DNA of 45,863 bases from Lachnospiraceae bacterium UBA7784 (GTDB lineage: Bacteria; Bacillota; Clostridia; Lachnospirales; Lachnospiraceae), in contig DLDA01000026.1 of NCBI GenBank assembly GCA_002480925.1, positions 10,596-56,458 on the forward strand. Direction: 5' to 3'. Made by a program: the position numbers and the translations under genes. Positions within the stretch are counted from its first letter, which is position 1, and every line of letters begins with the position of its first letter. The notes below the pieces were generated by a model. It saw nothing but the letters and a program-made list of their open reading frames with translations. It had not been told where the DNA came from and searched no databases. Positions 44,185 to 45,863 of the stretch are shown here, one piece after another.

Positions 44185-44395
44185 TAGGTTTATCCCAGGT
44201 ATCTGGCAGATGACCGAAACCTCGCGCAATGAGCATGCACCCTGCTAGCTTTTTTGCTGGAGCTAACGACAGGGGATGAAACTTCTGTGTCAGCGGAATG
44301 ATACTGTCAGATCTGGGCTGCTTGCTTTCATAGCAGTCGCAGGTGTAAGCCTGGCTGAAAGGAGAAAAATGCAGTGCCCCAGGACATCAGACTCT
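44185..44395 (+). ncRNA. Structured non-coding stretch, possibly a transposon right-end/omega-RNA remnant
   Basis: No gene is seen. The stretch is richer in GC than its surroundings and dense in short pairings: CCCTG...CAGGG (44250-44274) around TAGC/GCTA, GACAG...CTGTC (44268-44308), and GCTT...AAGC (44330-44350). The layout and wording (aagcctggctgaaaggag, then gcagtgccc) recall from memory the 3' structured RNA of IS200/IS605-type TnpB elements, but no tnpB gene is present and I could not check this. Confidence 0.35.
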
Positions 44396-44446
44396 GCTGA
44401 TATCATACCATAAGATTAACCTGTAGTTAAAAGTAACTTATCAACG

Positions 44447-44550
44447 GTATGACAATGAACAGGAGAAGGAGAATCTTAAGAATGGTTCCTGTTGTCATAC
44501 AACACAATGAAATGAAGTGTAATAAGAATGTAAGCTTTTTCTTGCTTACA
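44447..44550. other. Two hairpins upstream of the nucleotidyltransferase gene
   Basis: GTATGACAA plus CAGGA (44447-44464, interrupted by four bases) pairs with TCCTG plus TTGTCATAC (44487-44500). TGTAAGC and GCTTACA (44529-44550) form a second stem with an eight-base loop. GAGGAGG, the ribosome site of the next gene, follows at 44563. They could be terminal repeats of an element or a termination/attenuation structure. Confidence 0.5.
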
Positions 44551-44578
44551 AACTTATTATACGAGGAGGAATAAACTT

Positions 44579-45322
44579 TTGAAAACACATTTGATTATGC
44601 CGATGGGTGGTGCTGGATCAAGATTTTATAAAAATGGATTTGTGCAACCAAAACCACTTATAGAGATAAATGGTAAGCCGTTTCTATATTGGGCAACGGA
44701 ATCAATTAACCGTTATGTGGATGTCGCAGATATCACTTTTGTTGTATTGCAGCAACACATCGATGAGTTTCATATCGATGAAGTAGTGAGAAAGTACTAT
44801 CCAGATTCTCAAATAGTAGTTTTAGAAAAGATTCTTGATGGTCCGGTTTTTACAAGTCTGCGAGGTGTAGAAGACATAACAGATCATGCACCAATTATCT
44901 TCAATGACTGTGATCATATGTTCAAATGTGCTGTAGTAAATGATATTTTAAACAGTGGTTCATTGGAAGAAGACGGTGTGTTGCTCACTTTTGAATCACA
45001 AGAATCACAATTCAGTTACGTTAAATATGATTTTAATGGCTCTATCATAGGGACTGTTGAAAAAAAAGTTGTAAGTAATCATGCTATCTGTGGTGCTTAT
45101 CTTTTTAAGAATGCAGATATTTTTAGGATGATGTCGGATGAATATGTAAAAAAATGCCCTTACAATGAATGTTTTATGAGTGGTGTATATAACATCATGT
45201 GTGAACATGGAATGAAGGTAAAAGACTATCTGCTTGATTACCATGTGGAGTTCGGTACACCAGAAGAGTATGAGAAAGCAAAAACTTCGCAATATTTTGT
45301 AGAGAAAGGTATCAATCTATGA
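44579..45322 (+). CDS. Sugar nucleotidyltransferase (NTP_transferase family)
   Basis: A 247-residue protein that probably makes a nucleotide-activated sugar or similar head group. The N-terminal loop MPMGGAGSRF followed by QPKPLIEINGKPFLYWA is the pyrophosphorylase signature. IIFNDCDHMF carries the metal-binding Asp, and DYHVEFGTPEEYEKAK closes the fold. The start is TTG at 44579 with a strong GAGGAGG site nine bases upstream. It overlaps the kinase gene by four bases (ATGA), so the two act together: the usual pairing of a nucleotidyltransferase with a small-molecule kinase in capsule loci. Confidence 0.88.
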   Translation: MKTHLIMPMGGAGSRFYKNGFVQPKPLIEINGKPFLYWATESINRYVDVADITFVVLQQHIDEFHIDEVVRKYYPDSQIVVLEKILDGPVFTSLRGVEDITDHAPIIFNDCDHMFKCAVVNDILNSGSLEEDGVLLTFESQESQFSYVKYDFNGSIIGTVEKKVVSNHAICGAYLFKNADIFRMMSDEYVKKCPYNECFMSGVYNIMCEHGMKVKDYLLDYHVEFGTPEEYEKAKTSQYFVEKGINL

Positions 45323-45849
45323 GAACTACTGATCTTGGCGGACACTCTGGATGCAAAATAGTATTATGCGAGGATGGAGAAAGAGCTTATGTGAGAAAAG
45401 TGTCTAGTAGTTTGGATTATAATAAGAGACTAGAAAAGCAAGCACATAAACAACAAGCTTTTCATAGTAGTTCAGTAAATGTTCCAAGAGTTCTTTCTTC
45501 TGGATATGACAGAGAAGGGCTCTTTTACTTTGATATGGAATATATTCAGGGTGTTACACTTTCTGAGTATATTAAAACCATAGAGATAGGAAAGATAAGA
45601 CATTTTGTAGATTCACTAGTGGAAAGCCTCGTTAATATTCAGGAAGGAACAAAAGCAGAACCAGAAAAGTTCTCAAATAAAATAGAGGATCTAAGAGAAA
45701 AACTTTACGGACGAAAGAACACAGTCATTGATGAAGCACTTGATATGCTTGAAAATCATTCATGGGATAATTTTAGTGAAACTCAGTGTCATGGAGATTT
45801 GACTCTTGAAAATATCATTATTAAGGATAACCAGATATATTTAACCTAA
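45319..45849 (+). CDS. APH/choline-kinase-like phosphotransferase, apparently truncated
   Basis: The 176-residue frame has a kinase-like N-lobe (GCKIVLCEDGERAYVRKVS), the hinge YFDMEYIQGVTLSEYI and the catalytic loop CHGDLTLENIII. It stops right after NQIYLT, where the metal-binding Asp-Phe-Asp segment and the rest of the C-lobe (~100 residues) should follow. The stop is within 15 bases of the window end, so an insertion, a frameshift or a chimaeric junction just here is likely. The upstream start overlaps the nucleotidyltransferase stop. The family assignment is good; activity is doubtful. Confidence 0.75.
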   Translation: MRTTDLGGHSGCKIVLCEDGERAYVRKVSSSLDYNKRLEKQAHKQQAFHSSSVNVPRVLSSGYDREGLFYFDMEYIQGVTLSEYIKTIEIGKIRHFVDSLVESLVNIQEGTKAEPEKFSNKIEDLREKLYGRKNTVIDEALDMLENHSWDNFSETQCHGDLTLENIIIKDNQIYLT

Positions 45850-45863
45850 ATTCCCGGTGTCTC

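Noticed and set aside
44185..44400. Group II intron in the non-coding stretch
   Set aside because: No GTGYG-type 5' end, no domain V-like hairpin and no reverse transcriptase are seen.

Overview
The window looks like chromosomal DNA of a Firmicute of the class Clostridia, most likely a Lachnospiraceae member (Butyrivibrio-like or a relative). The evidence is the gene content: a nifJ-type pyruvate:ferredoxin oxidoreductase, a CBS-DRTGG family II pyrophosphatase, a DUF4364 protein, the order plsX-acpP-rnc-smc-ftsY, a secreted GH5 glucanase and a BspA-like surface protein. Shine-Dalgarno sites and sigma-A type promoters are also clear. No species call is possible from sequence alone. Almost all genes run on the + strand; only DUF4364, the malic enzyme and a small ribbon-helix-helix gene are on the minus strand.

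Region 1 (1-11.7 kb) is central metabolism: the 3' part of nifJ, a coiled-coil membrane protein of unknown function, a Mn-dependent pyrophosphatase and a phosphopantetheinyl transferase. Then come branched-chain amino acid genes (ilvN, ilvC, leuC, leuD) interrupted by a GH5 glucanase, and a convergent malic enzyme/DUF4364 pair.

Region 2 (11.7-26.8 kb) is information processing and envelope housekeeping: rho with a large low-complexity insert, plsX-acpP-rnc-smc-ftsY, ilvA, and a type IIA topoisomerase pair that lacks a GyrA box. The two topoisomerase genes are separated by arrays of 7-bp repeats. A membrane protein with a repeat-derived C-terminus follows. The malic enzyme and rho genes appear to use divergent promoters that share one palindromic -35 hexamer.

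Region 3 (26.8-45.9 kb) is an exopolysaccharide/capsule locus. It begins with the regulatory and assembly module: a divergent RHH protein, then CpsB-type phosphatase, LCP protein, Wzz-type chain-length protein and tyrosine kinase. A BspA-like secreted protein with a structured leader and the priming glycosylphosphotransferase follow. After about 33.1 kb the DNA becomes AT-richer and mosaic: GT8, GT2, GT32 and EpsG-type polymerase genes, a HAD-domain fusion, a nucleotidyltransferase and a truncated kinase. At least five broken or duplicated gene fragments lie among them. Two copies of an unrecognised protein family (about 300 residues) also lie among the glycosyltransferases and are the best candidate for something undescribed. 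A structured non-coding stretch near 44.2-44.4 kb may be the remnant of a transposon.

The capsule genes would work together as a Wzy-dependent pathway: priming on undecaprenyl phosphate, sequential sugar addition, polymerisation by the EpsG-like protein, chain-length control by the Wzz/kinase/phosphatase trio, and attachment by the LCP protein. No flippase is seen in this window.
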